Origin: Eudorina sp. 2006-703-Eu-15 | Lineage: Eukaryota > Chlorophyta > Chlorophyceae > Chlamydomonadales > Volvocaceae | Assembly: GCA_003117195.1 (NCBI GenBank) | Contig: BDSI01000006.1 | Coordinates: 434,001-498,000 of the forward strand | Direction of reading: 5' to 3' | DNA length: 64,000 nucleotides | Part shown: in pieces, positions 1-10,330 of the stretch | Layout: the number at the start of each line of letters is the position of its first letter | Numbering within the stretch: position 1 is the stretch's first letter | Position numbers and translations under genes: made by a program | The notes under the pieces: generated by a model | Seen by the model: the letters and a program-made list of their open reading frames with translations, nothing else | What the model was told of the DNA's origin: nothing | Databases searched by the model: none

Positions 1-2
1 TG

Positions 3-3000
3 TACCAGATCCGGCAGGGAGGGAGCACCAGCGTGGGGCGCGCCAGTGACCGCTCCCTGGGGCTGGCCCCAGACCCCGCGGTCGAGGCCACGGCGGAGGA
101 CTACTCCCGCGGCGTGGACGCCGCAGGTGGTGCAGCCAGCGGCAGCGCCGCGCCACCGCAAGCTGCACCCTCGTCCGCACCGCAGCAGCACCCACAGTCG
201 CAGCCCGACCCAATCCAGACTCAGACCCAACTAGCCCAACAGCAGCAGCAGCAGGAGGGGGCCGTTCCGGGCACGCCTGCGACGACCGTGCGGTCATCTG
301 GATCCTGGATCTCAGGATCCAGCATCGCGGCGGAGCCGGGGCCGCTGTTCCAGATCAAGGACGGCAGCAGCATCACCGTCGGCCGCGCCGGCGCCGGCTT
401 CCTGACCTCCATGGTGCGCAGCACCTGCAGCCTCGGCAGCGAGGTGGCCGCCGTGGCCGACCCGGCGCCCACGGCCGCCTACGCCGTGTCCGGGCAGCAG
501 CCTCCTCCGCCCTCCAGCGCTGCCACGGAGAAGCCCGCCGCAGCGACGGCCGAGGGCCTTGCAGTGGCCGGCGCTGCAGGCGCCAAGGGCGGCGGCCCGG
601 CCATGCAAGACGCGGGCGTCCCCGCGCCGCCCGTGGTCCCGGCGCCGTCGGTGGCGCTGCCTCCGCAGCCGACGCTGCCGCCGCCCGGGTTCGCCAGGTC
701 TTCCTCCCGCTTGGTGTCAGCCAGCGTGGTGCCGGAGCCGGGTCGCATGAGCCCGCTTCGGCAGAGCACTGACAACAGGAGTAGCGCTGGTAGCAGCAGC
801 AGCCACCAACTGCACCGGTACAGCAGCGGTGTCATTAGCGCCGTGGATTCCCTCGACGCAGCCGCCGCTGCCGCCGTCGCCCACGGCATGCAAGCAGCCG
901 TCGCCGCCGCCGCGCCGTCCGGCACCAGCCCGACCGGCGCCTCCGACGGCTCAGGCATGCCGCAACTGCAGCAGCAGACGACGGCGGCGACGGCCGCCGC
1001 TGACGCCCTGCAGGCCCCACCCTGGAGCGCCTTCCACGGCGGCAGTCCCCTCGACAGCATGACCGGCAGCGCCTGCCCCTCCGTCGGCTCCTCCGCTGAT
1101 GACGCCGGGACCCTGGGTAGCCCCGGCTCCCTGCAGGCGTGGTCGCGGCGCACGACAGCGGAGACGCTGGCTGCACCCCACCAGGAGCCGCCGCCGCCGC
1201 ATCAGCAGCAGCATGGGGAGCCCCCGCCACCGCTGCAGTGGCACGCCGCCGCCGCAGCAGCAGCTGCGGCGGCGGCGGCGCCCGCCGCCATGCCGGGTGT
1301 TCGCCATGGCGTGCCGCAAGCGGCGGCGCCGCCGCACGCGTCGGATCTGCCGAACGGGGCGGCCGGCGGCGGCGGCGGCGGCGGCGGCGCGCGTGACAGC
1401 GGCGGCATGGATAAGTTGGTTTCGGAGCCTATGAGCGACCATGCGGTGACCTGGTTCGGCCGGGCACTGTCTTCCACGACGGACGTGAGGGGCTCCAGCC
1501 ACCGCGAGGACCCGCCCGCGGACGGCCTGCGGGGTTCTTCACATCAGGGGCCCTTCCTGACACCCCTCGCTTCGCCATCCGCGACCCAGCCCGGCAGAAG
1601 CGGCGACACGGGCTTGCCGCAGCCCGCCAGCGCAGCAGCGCAACCGCAGCAGCAGCAACCGCATCAGCAGCAGCAGCGGGTGGAACCCCTCCCGCCGGTG
1701 CCACCATTGCACCAGCAGCAGCAGCAATACCACCAACAAGAACAGCAGCAGCAGCAGCATCCGCCACTGAGCTTCTCTCTGGTGAGTGCGTCTCACATCG
1801 ACCCATGGGTCCAGGGACAGGGACAGTGGGCCACACCGGCCCATGGATCCAGCGGCGCCGGCGGCGTGAACCCCATCGACTGGGCGCCATCGCTGCAGCC
1901 CGCGCTCAGTCGGGCCGAGAACCGGCGGGGGCCGTCGGAGGCGCAGCAGCTGCTCACACCGGCGCCCACCGCGGAGGCGCCACCCGGTTCCTTCCCGCGC
2001 AGCTTCATGCCCGTCCTTCCAGCCGCCGCGGCCCCTGGCGGAGCTGACTCGGGGCACCTCACAGCCGTCGGTGCGGGCCCCGCCGGTCGCATCAGCAGCG
2101 TCAGCAGCAGCTTACTGATGCAGCCGCATCCGCACCCGGGTGGCGTCGGCGACCCGGCGGCAGCCGGGCCGCGGGCCACCCTTATCCCCGTACCCACGCC
2201 GCGAGCCGCCTCGGCCGGGCCAGCGGGTGGCGGTGTCCTCCTCACGGCACCGGAGGACCCAGCCCCGTTCGCGGGGCCGCAGGCGACGCTGCAGTCGCGC
2301 TCACCGGCGCCGCCCGCACAGCCGCAACTTCAGCCCCAGTCGCAGCCGCACCCACAGCTGCAGCCTCCGCCGCAGCTGCATGTACAGCTGCAGGTGCCCG
2401 TGACCGTACCCCAGGCGTGGACGTCGCACGCGGCAGGGGGCGACGTGTTGGGGTCTGAGGCGTCGGCCCCCGCGGCCGCGGACGGGACCTGGCTGCTGTC
2501 GGGACCGCCGCGGCCGGAGGCGCAGCGGCAGTCGCAGTCGCAACAGCCGCAACCGCCGCCGCAGTTCCCGCAGCTCCCCCAGCCGCAGTTGATGGCGCCG
2601 GGCGGTGCCTCACCACTCCCGGGAGGCTTCGGCACCACCCAGCACCACCAGCTGTCCATTGACGGGCGCATCCTGCTCGCCGCACAGCCGCACCAGCCGC
2701 AGGCGCCCGCGGCCCTGGCGGACGCTGCGGTGCAGACAGCCTTCGCGGCGACGCCCAGCCACCACCTGCTGCACGACGCACCCCAGCAGTCTGGCCGTCA
2801 GCATCCGGATCTCCACCCGGCAGCCCTGCCGCCGCCGGCGCCGCCGCTACCCCAGTCGCTCCCCCAGCCGCTGTCCGGACTGCCGCCGGGGCCGTCGGCT
2901 GCTGCTGCGGCTACCCGCGCCCGCGCGGTGCGGGACGCTGACGTCGCCGCTGCCGCCTTTTCCCTCTCGGGCGCCACCGCTGGGTCCGCGTCCGCCGCAT

Positions 3001-5687
3001 CCCTGCACAGCACCTCCTCAGGGGAGGCCGACGTGCCCCTGCCCGCCGCCGCCGCCCCCGCGGCTGTCGCCCCCGTCGTCGTGCCGGTGACCGCCGCCGC
3101 CGCCGCCACCGCCGCCTCCCTCCACCCGCTGGGTTCGTCTGAGCTGGCGAATGTGGAGGCGCTGCTGGGCGAGCTGGAGGCCCGGTCCAGGTCCGCCATG
3201 TCAGCCGCGCGGCGCCGCGGGGGCCAGCTCGGGGCCGCGGGTACGCAGGGCGCTGCCGCCACCGCGCCGTGGCTGGTCACTGCCAAGGCCGACAGCGCCG
3301 GAGGCGCACTGGGTTACGCGGCAGCTCTGGGGCTGCAGGGCCTGGACGGCATCGACGCGTTGCTGGTGCGCGCCTCGACGCTCAGCGCCCCTGGAGCGCC
3401 CATCTTCACGCCACGGGGCGGTCCCGCAGCGACGGGGGCGGCGGTGGATTCGACCGACGGCAGCGAGTCGTCGCTCCAGGGGAGGACGGACCGGTTCGTC
3501 GTGGAAGGGCGCAAGGGCGGGGCGGCTGTGGTGGCAGACCCTGTCAATGCGTCCCTGCGGCGCCTGGAGGCGGCGAGTGCACACGCCCGCGCGGCCGCCG
3601 CGGCCTGGTGTGCCGCCACCGGCGACGTCGACGCGGCGGTGGCCGCGGAGCAGCAGCAGCAGCAGCCGCGACCCGGCGGCGGCGCCGCCGCCTCCACCGG
3701 GCGCGAGGGCGCCCGGGCGCGCCCTGCCACCGCCGCCGCCGCAGTCGCGGCGGCGGCGGCAACCGGCGGGCTGAGCCGCCTGGCGGAACTGGGACAGGGA
3801 GTAGTAGGACTGGGCGGGTCGGCCGCGAACCTGCTGTCGACGTTCCTCCCTGGAGCTCAGGAGCTCGTCCGCCGACAAGCAGGCACTGGCGCTGCTGCTG
3901 CTGCTCCGCAACCCACCGAGGCGGACAGGCCGGCCATGCCCGAGCCGCAGCCGTCCCTGGAGCGGCGCCATGGGACGCACCACCCTCGGCCCCCCGGGCT
4001 GCACTCCTCCGACGCGGACGGCGAGCTGGACAGCCTCAGCGACGACGACAGCCTCCGACACATCACCGTCGCGCGGCAGGCGCTCCGTGCGGCTGTGCTG
4101 CGGAGCCAGCGCGCGCCGGCGGCGGCAGCGGCGGCGGCGGCGGCGACGTGGGGGCCGCAGGCCCCCGCGAGGTCCGCGGCGCCGCAGGCGCCCGGCGGGA
4201 GGTCGGCCCGGGCGCCCGGCTGGCTCAGCTCCTCGGTCACCTCGGAGGCGGAAGCGGAGGGGGAGGGCGCCTGCCCCAGGTGCGGGTCGCCCACCCGCAC
4301 GCAGCGGCGGCCGTCTCCACCGGCGCCACAACCCACGACGCCGGCACCGCCGCCGCTGCATCATCAGCACCCGTCGCACCTGCAGCCGCGCCAGCAGCAC
4401 CCGCAGCGCAGTCAGGCCGCGGAGCCCCCGCGCGTCGCCGTGACCCGAGAGCCGCCGCCGCCGCCGTTCTCCCACGCGGTGTCGGGGCCCCAGGCGCCCA
4501 GGCAGCAGCAGCAGCAGCAGCAGCAGCACCACGACGGCGCCGCGCGCACGTCACCGGTCGAGCCGCCGGGCCAGCACCGTCCCGCGGGTCGGCCCGTCGG
4601 GAACCCGGCGCACCCATCCGCGGACCCGCTGGAGGAGGTCGCCCTGCTGGCGCAGCGGCGCGGCAACTACCACCTGGCCGCCACGCTGGCCGACCTGGCG
4701 GGCGGCGGCGGCCTGTCCGCTTTGATGCTGGACAGCTGGGCAGCCGAGGCGGAGCTGCTGGCCCGCGCGGAGCGCGCCCTGTCGCCGCGCGACGGGGGGC
4801 AGTACGCCCACCAGCCGCCGCCCCGGCACCTCCAGCACCGCCACCCCGCCGAGGTCCCGCGCGTGCACCCGCAGCCGAACACGAGGGGCGACGCGCCGCG
4901 CGGCGGGGCCTACTACGGCAGCGACAGCTCCGCGGATGGCGGAGGCGGCCGAGGCGGGTTGAGGCCAGAGCCACGGGGCTCCTGTTCGGGCGGGACTGCG
5001 AGCGGCTCCATCGAGGGGGCTTCGTTACCTCATGCCCAGTCGCAGCGGCAGCGACAGCAGCCACAGCAGCCACAACCGCAACCGCAGCAGCAGCGGGGGA
5101 GAGACCGGCAAGCGGATCTAACCACTCCCCGGGACGGCGGCGCGCCGGCCCGGGCGGTGGAGCGCGCGCGCCTCACCCACCCCCGGACCTCCCCGCCGCG
5201 GCGATCGCCACGCGGTGGGGACCCCCTGCGGCCCGTCCCCAGCACCGGCAGCCAGACCAGCAAGTCCTCCACCACCGACAGCGACAGTCACGCCTGGGGC
5301 ACCAGCAGCAACAACAGCAGCAGCAGGGGCAGCAGCGAGGGGTCCTCTGCGCGGGGCGGCGGCGGCGGCGGCGCGGCGCGCGGCGGCGGCGACAACAGCG
5401 GCTTCTGCGAGGCGGTGGCCAACGGCTTCGACCCCGACCCGCTGCACTCGCCGCTGCGCGGCGTGCTGGGCGAGTGCCAGCGGCTGCAGAGCTGCGCGGC
5501 GCGGCGGGAGGCGGCGGGGGACGCGGTGGTGCGGGATGTGGTGGCGGAGCTGTCGCCGCGGTCGGCGGTGGCGGCGGCGCTGCAGGCGGTGCGGCAGCGG
5601 AACGGCGGCGCGACGGCGGCGGCGGCGGCGGCGGCTGTGGCGGCCGCGCCGTCACGGGGCGCGGCGCCCAGTGGGCTCAGGGCGTAA
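3..5687 (+). CDS. 3' part of giant Gln/Ala-rich protein, function unknown
   Basis: The frame is open from the first bases of the window to a TAA at 5687, so the gene begins upstream; no ATG start is visible and an internal start is not needed. About 1895 residues are present. Nearly all of it is low-complexity: poly-Gln (CAG/CAA runs near 240, 1640-1760 and 4500), poly-Ala, poly-Gly, Pro/His-rich and Ser-rich tracts. Two less biased stretches occur near the C-terminus: a helical segment around 4620-4790 (LEEVALLAQRR and following) and the last ~100 residues. Such proteins are common in volvocine algae among regulators and RNA-binding factors, but no catalytic or binding motif is visible, so no function is assigned. 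High-GC antisense and +2 frames are also open for long stretches but lack any protein-like motif. Coding confidence is high because nearly 5.7 kb is uninterrupted. Confidence 0.8.
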   Translation, partial: YQIRQGGSTSVGRASDRSLGLAPDPAVEATAEDYSRGVDAAGGAASGSAAPPQAAPSSAPQQHPQSQPDPIQTQTQLAQQQQQQEGAVPGTPATTVRSSGSWISGSSIAAEPGPLFQIKDGSSITVGRAGAGFLTSMVRSTCSLGSEVAAVADPAPTAAYAVSGQQPPPPSSAATEKPAAATAEGLAVAGAAGAKGGGPAMQDAGVPAPPVVPAPSVALPPQPTLPPPGFARSSSRLVSASVVPEPGRMSPLRQSTDNRSSAGSSSSHQLHRYSSGVISAVDSLDAAAAAAVAHGMQAAVAAAAPSGTSPTGASDGSGMPQLQQQTTAATAAADALQAPPWSAFHGGSPLDSMTGSACPSVGSSADDAGTLGSPGSLQAWSRRTTAETLAAPHQEPPPPHQQQHGEPPPPLQWHAAAAAAAAAAAAPAAMPGVRHGVPQAAAPPHASDLPNGAAGGGGGGGGARDSGGMDKLVSEPMSDHAVTWFGRALSSTTDVRGSSHREDPPADGLRGSSHQGPFLTPLASPSATQPGRSGDTGLPQPASAAAQPQQQQPHQQQQRVEPLPPVPPLHQQQQQYHQQEQQQQQHPPLSFSLVSASHIDPWVQGQGQWATPAHGSSGAGGVNPIDWAPSLQPALSRAENRRGPSEAQQLLTPAPTAEAPPGSFPRSFMPVLPAAAAPGGADSGHLTAVGAGPAGRISSVSSSLLMQPHPHPGGVGDPAAAGPRATLIPVPTPRAASAGPAGGGVLLTAPEDPAPFAGPQATLQSRSPAPPAQPQLQPQSQPHPQLQPPPQLHVQLQVPVTVPQAWTSHAAGGDVLGSEASAPAAADGTWLLSGPPRPEAQRQSQSQQPQPPPQFPQLPQPQLMAPGGASPLPGGFGTTQHHQLSIDGRILLAAQPHQPQAPAALADAAVQTAFAATPSHHLLHDAPQQSGRQHPDLHPAALPPPAPPLPQSLPQPLSGLPPGPSAAAAATRARAVRDADVAAAAFSLSGATAGSASAASLHSTSSGEADVPLPAAAAPAAVAPVVVPVTAAAAATAASLHPLGSSELANVEALLGELEARSRSAMSAARRRGGQLGAAGTQGAAATAPWLVTAKADSAGGALGYAAALGLQGLDGIDALLVRASTLSAPGAPIFTPRGGPAATGAAVDSTDGSESSLQGRTDRFVVEGRKGGAAVVADPVNASLRRLEAASAHARAAAAAWCAATGDVDAAVAAEQQQQQPRPGGGAAASTGREGARARPATAAAAVAAAAATGGLSRLAELGQGVVGLGGSAANLLSTFLPGAQELVRRQAGTGAAAAAPQPTEADRPAMPEPQPSLERRHGTHHPRPPGLHSSDADGELDSLSDDDSLRHITVARQALRAAVLRSQRAPAAAAAAAAATWGPQAPARSAAPQAPGGRSARAPGWLSSSVTSEAEAEGEGACPRCGSPTRTQRRPSPPAPQPTTPAPPPLHHQHPSHLQPRQQHPQRSQAAEPPRVAVTREPPPPPFSHAVSGPQAPRQQQQQQQQHHDGAARTSPVEPPGQHRPAGRPVGNPAHPSADPLEEVALLAQRRGNYHLAATLADLAGGGGLSALMLDSWAAEAELLARAERALSPRDGGQYAHQPPPRHLQHRHPAEVPRVHPQPNTRGDAPRGGAYYGSDSSADGGGGRGGLRPEPRGSCSGGTASGSIEGASLPHAQSQRQRQQPQQPQPQPQQQRGRDRQADLTTPRDGGAPARAVERARLTHPRTSPPRRSPRGGDPLRPVPSTGSQTSKSSTTDSDSHAWGTSSNNSSSRGSSEGSSARGGGGGGAARGGGDNSGFCEAVANGFDPDPLHSPLRGVLGECQRLQSCAARREAAGDAVVRDVVAELSPRSAVAAALQAVRQRNGGATAAAAAAAVAAAPSRGAAPSGLRA

Positions 5688-7329
5688 GGGCCCGGACAGG
5701 CGAGTGACCGTGGGGGCACGGACACCGTAACAAATCTAAATGGGGGGGGAATCTCGACTTCCCTCGCACGGGGTCAACGGGGTGTCGGGGTGTAGGGTTG
5801 GGGGTACCGTATTCGGGGCCGGGGGTGGCACCGCGGGAAGGCAGGCGTCCGTCAGTCTGGACGCTGCGGTTGTGGCGACGGGTCTGGGTGATGCTGCTAG
5901 CTTGCGGTATGGTTGGAGTTGAGGGCTGCGATGGCAAGCCGGCGGCTATTGCGAGGTAGGTGTTGATGCGGGTGGGTGTTGCTGGCGCGCCAGCGCGCTC
6001 CCGTTCTCTCTCCCTCTCCCCCCATATGCCGTATTTGTCGGTCGGCCAGTTGGCCAGCGGTGGCAGCGCATCGGACTGCGCCGCGTGGGCGCCAACTTGG
6101 GCGGATGACCCGCGGGTGCGACTCGTGGGTTGGGATCGGCAAGTGCGTTTTCCCAACGGCCGCGGATGGATGTGTTTTTGGTTTTGGTTTTAGGTCCTGC
6201 CGGCTCGGCTGAAGTGGCGTCAGGCTCATAAAAACATGCATGCGTGGGCCCACGCTGCCCTACGCATCTAGCAGCACACCCAGCGGGGGCGTGTTCGGTG
6301 ACCCGCCCCATCCTCTGGGGCCGCGCAGCGCCGCGTCCTTCGGGTGTTCTTCCGACGCTCAGCGACCGTCCGAGACATTGCATCTCTCGTGCCTAGCCCT
6401 GGTTGATGGCCGGCAAGCAGGATTCTCCACTCGGTGTTGCTTGACGTTCGCACGGAATGGAACGGAGGTACAAAAAACAAGCCATGGCGGCGGAGTCACG
6501 GAGCCGGTCTTTGTGCGCGATGTGTTTAACAAGAAGCCCACCCACAACCGCCCAGGCCCGGATACTTACCGAAAACTGCGAGTTACTTCCCATTGGCAAC
6601 ACAACGATGTGCGCGATGTGTGCTGTGCCGACGTGTTTGTGTGTGGGTGGCTTGGCTTTCGACAGTACTGCACCGACCCCGACCCTGTTGCGGCGGATGA
6701 TGCCGTGTTGGACTGTGCATGGGGTACCAACCAGCCTATCACCTCGCGACTGTCATTTGCCTAGCGGCGGTGCCCCGGCCGTGCGCCACCCCGCGTGCGA
6801 CAGTGAGCTATTGCGGTGGCCGTCATTATCGGCGTCAGCATCATCCCTCTGGGTATGTGGGTATGTGGCATGAAAGCGCCGTCGCGCCCTCTGATCCTCA
6901 ACCTGAACTTCCCGATTACTCAGACAACGTCCGTGTATCGAGTACTCCCAAGGGGTTTCCTCCTGGAACCCTGTGCGGCAATTTGTGTGGATTCACGGTA
7001 TACCCATCAGGGGCCAGGTGGTAGGGGCCGTACGCCCGGACCTGGACTCCAGAGGGGTAACGGGACAGGTGCACCTTAGGGGAGGTGCTGCGGAGGTGGG
7101 GTGAGGCGTCGAAGGCGGGTGTGACAGCGCCGGAGGAGTCGCAGGCGGGTGTGACGGTGAAGGTCACTGCTGTGCAGGTTGGCCGTGGTCTGCGGGGATT
7201 GGCCATTCCCGTGGGAAGGGACGGGCAAAAGAGACACTCAGGCTGTTTGGCGTGTTGGACACTGCGAGTGCGATCTAGGTGGCCCAGATGATGGTGAGGG
7301 GCAGCAGCTGCCACTGCGAGCCGTCAGGG
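5688..7329. other. gene-free stretch downstream of the Gln-rich gene
   Basis: I see no coding exon here on either strand. The first part should contain the 3' UTR of the Gln-rich gene. Around 6520-6550 is a TTTAACAAGAAGCCC-type segment that recurs near 54780 beside GT repeats, marking a dispersed repeat. The short open frames lack motifs and plausible splice structure. Confidence 0.5.
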
Positions 7330-8022
7330 AGGACTCCCGCGCGTCGGCGATAAGGAGGACATGGATGTTGAAAACGTGCGAGGGAGATGGCGGTGCCCCT
7401 CTCCACGCGGCCCCGCGCGTTGTGGCATTGTTTTGTCAAACCCGTCCCCCTAACATCGAGGGCGAACAGCGGGGCCGGCGTGTGTGGGATTGCAACCAAG
7501 AATTACTCGTTGTCCAGGCGGGCTGACCCGGAGGCCTCGCCCCGCATATGGTTGCTTCGGTGGCTGTCTGGGTGGGGTCATGGCCCGCTGTGTTTTTTAT
7601 TCGCGGCGTTAAGGCGTGGAGGTGTCTTGCCGCCTTTGGCGGTGGGGCCTGCTGTGGCTTGCCCTGGTATACACCGTCGATCCCTTTTGGGATCGTCCGC
7701 TGTAACGTTCATTCATTCATACGGTATCGGCCCGGCTCACTCCCAGAGGGGGCTTCCGACCGAGGTCAGCCTCCTGCAGGTCACGGCCTTCGTTTCGCGT
7801 GTGGCCCCGGCCAGCCGGGTGGCGAGGCAAGCCATCCACTGAGCTGACCAGCACGTAACTGTACGTACGACACTCGATCCAAATCCACAGGTACGGTAGA
7901 GAGCACTTGACCCGGCAGGCACCGAAACGTCGGAGGACCGAGGACATGGGTCCGTCTGAGCACCGACACATGCCCCCGCCGACCGCTCACCATTCGGTAC
8001 CCCACGACGCCGTCTCGCCCGC
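7330..8022 (+). repeat. dispersed repeat A, copy 1
   Basis: This ~690 bp segment is nearly identical, in the same orientation, to 38450-39135. Similarity is patchy at the left edge (7330-7385) and stops sharply at the right, after CGTCTCGCCCGC. Inside it, near 7700-7718, is an ATTC-type tetranucleotide tract (CATTCATTCAT) like the tail of a short retroelement; the same tail ends the inserted element at 8470-8704, whose body matches about 7540-7715. Open frames inside it are shared by both copies but show no recognisable domain. Confidence 0.85.
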
Positions 8023-8295
8023 TGCCACCAACGGTTGAGACCGAGTGCCCCCATATCCTTTCTCACATTATTCAAGTCATGAATGAATGAACGTGCAGTC
8101 GTGTTGTTCGGCCGGCCACCGAGGCCCACCGCCACCACCCTCGCCAGACCGCAGCGGCGGCAGAGGGACACCCCGCGATGTGGCCATGCGGCGGCCCATT
8201 CGTAGACGGCCCCCGGTCAGCCCAACCTCACCACAGAGATGACGGAGGGGCCCGTCGCGTTACATCAGCGGCTGAGCCGCCGGATCACTCCGTCC

Positions 8296-9348
8296 ACGAG
8301 CGACAGTTGACTGAGGCGGGCGCCGGAGCTCCAGCAGCAACCGCCGGCTGAATGGCTGCCGTAGCGCAGTCTGATAATAGGGACGACTTATCTGTACTAG
8401 ATAACCTAACCTAATGCAACAAAGCGGGGGTTGTGTGCGACCACAGCGCGTGCACTGCCGACAGCAAAGGAAATTCCATTTCCCGCCCGTTGCTGTGCAT
8501 ATCCCTTTGGTAGTGTTGCCCCGCTGTGCGCCTCTGCTTGCGTAGGTGGCCGTATTGGTGGGGTTGTGCCCCTCTGTGTCTTCATTCGCGGCGTTGAGGT
8601 GTGGAGGTGTCTTGCCGCTATGCCGGTGGGGCCTGCTGGGGCTTGCCTTGGCACGGTATGCACCGATGATCCCTTTTCGGGGTCCGCTGTAACATTCATT
8701 CATTCAAAGCGCCCATCACAACTGGCCCAGCCCTTGCGAAGAATGCGATCGTACTGACCTGAAGACAAGAACACGGGAAGCCACGCGTTGCAGCACAGCG
8801 CTAGTAGTCGGCAGGGATCAGCGGAGATGACATGTGTAACGGGTGACAAGGCAGGGACACACGTGCGCACGGCGGGCTGAAAGATTTTTAGTCAGTAGAA
8901 GTAAAGTATTGTGATGTAAAGGGAACGACAGGGCAGATATGCCCGACCGGAGTGCGTGTGGTGTACGAGCAACGGCATGGTAACGGTATGGGGGCGCATT
9001 GCAGCCAGTCAACTCGGTGGCCTGCGACGCAAAGGTAGGTACATGCAACCGATGTGCGGACTCGCAGAGAGGGGGTGCTCCCACTCCGTCGGATGCCCAG
9101 GCGCGCACGTGCGTGTGGCGCGCCGGGGATACGGATATGGGCAGTCGCAGTGCATACACGGGGGTCGGCGAGGCAGGCATCGAGGCAGGCGGGCGGGGGT
9201 GGGGTGGGTGAAGGTGGGGGGCGTGGGAACAGGCAAGCAGGTGGCCAGGCACGCAAGGGACAGAGAAGGCATGGGGCCAGGCAGGCGGGGCCAAGCAGGC
9301 GGCAGTCAGGGCTGGCAGCATGTCAGGCGGACAGGCGCACCCGCGGTT
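8296..9348 (+). repeat. dispersed repeat B, copy 1, interrupted
   Basis: This matches 36060-36720 with roughly 75-85 % identity by eye: the segment around GCTGCCGTAGCG, the AATGCAACAAAGC block, the GCCGACAGCAA block, the AAGGCAGGGACACACGTGCG block, and a tail of GGCAGGCAGGC-type tandem repeats. Copy 1 is split by a ~235 bp insertion at 8470-8704 that copy 2 lacks, and its right end is cut by a LINE fragment at about 9349. No coding capacity is evident. Copy 2 sits inside an intron of the nuclease-kinase gene. Confidence 0.75.
8465..8709 (+). mobile_element. short retroelement-like insertion with target-site duplication
   Basis: Comparison with the uninterrupted copy of repeat B at 36060-36720 shows an extra ~235 bp between two copies of CAAAG (8465-8469 and 8705-8709), which look like a 5 bp target-site duplication. 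The insert ends in a CATTCATTCATT tract, and its body matches part of repeat A (about 7540-7715). A tetranucleotide-repeat tail plus a short duplication fits a SINE or a 5'-truncated non-LTR element mobilised in trans. Opposite-orientation ends of the same family (ATGAATGAATGAACGT) occur near 8078 and 17897. No internal RNA polymerase III boxes were verified. Confidence 0.65.
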
Positions 9349-10330
9349 TGGCGTGGCAGCCGGTCAACGGCCCGCCCGTACGGCTGCTGACTCTCACTGT
9401 GAAGACGGCGACCACCCTCCAACTCGGGCCGTCCCTACACAAACTCGCGGCCCGGCACCAGGCCTACGTCGTGGATGCGTACGGCCTCTTACCGATCCCG
9501 CCGTCTGCCCTAGCTGATTTCCGGGCTGCCCTTCGGCGGCTGTGGAAGCTACGCTGGGAGTACTACCACAAGGAACCGCTCTGGTGCCTCGCTCTGCATG
9601 GCATCGCGGGCTTCCCGTTGGTCGCGGCCCGCGCCGCGAGGGCGCAGGGTGCTAGCTTGCGGGCGGCCACGGTGTGCCCCTGTGGCGCCCCTATCACTGG
9701 GCGTGGCGCGTGCTGGGTTCGGCGCCACGTGTTTTGGAACTGCTTTGTTGCGCGGTCGTTGCGTGAAGAGGTGGGGGCTGCAATGGGGGGTGCTGTGGGC
9801 GCCCTAGATGCTGTGTTTGCCCGCCACCACCTGTGGCTCGTGGTCGCCCCGCCGGGTGTCCGGCAGGTTGTCTGGGATGTGGTGGCATTGGCGGCCCTGG
9901 CGGCCATCGAGCGCGGCCGTCAACGCTGTGGGACACCTTCAAGGCTCTTCCACGTGCGCGCCTGGTTTCGATATCTGTGGAGGTCGCTGCGGCCCGTCTC
10001 GCGTCCTTTGTGACGCTCGGTCTGCCCCCGCGGAACTGGAATTCCGTGCCGTCAGATCACCCTTTCCTGTGTGGGGTGTCGGGGCGTGTCGTTCTTTCAA
10101 GGCCTCCGGACGTCGACTCACCACCCGGGTCCCCCGGCCCGTGAGCTGCTGTGGTTCGCTGCGGGTGGGCTCCACGCCAGCTCGACGCTCCTTGCGTTCA
10201 GTGCTTAGGTTGCATTCGCGTTGCTTGTCTGCCTTGCGTGTTGCGAAATATCTATCAGTAGCAATAGCTATCAGTAGCAATTATGGTTTTGTGCATTACC
10301 GTAAAAGCATTTTGGGGCGGGGCGCAAGCA
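9349..10330 (+). mobile_element. 5'-truncated LINE fragment (C-terminal ORF2 region)
   Basis: From the CGCGGTTTGGCGTGG segment onward this is closely related to 32217-33110 at DNA and protein level. The encoded piece, open to about 10013, is the C-terminal part of an L1-type ORF2 protein with a Cys/His knuckle (CPCG, then H and FWNC). Relative to the other copy, the region between about 9925 and 9975 has lost bases, so the end of the frame is altered. It is abruptly truncated at its 5' end against the GGCAGG-rich tail of repeat B, as expected for target-primed reverse transcription. Not a functional gene. Confidence 0.7.

Noticed and set aside
3201..5707. Long open frames antisense to, and in another plus frame of, the Gln-rich gene (443 and 812 codons)
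   Set aside because: Very GC-rich repeats leave all frames open; these translate to Arg/Gly/Ala runs without motifs, while the 1-5687 frame is open throughout.
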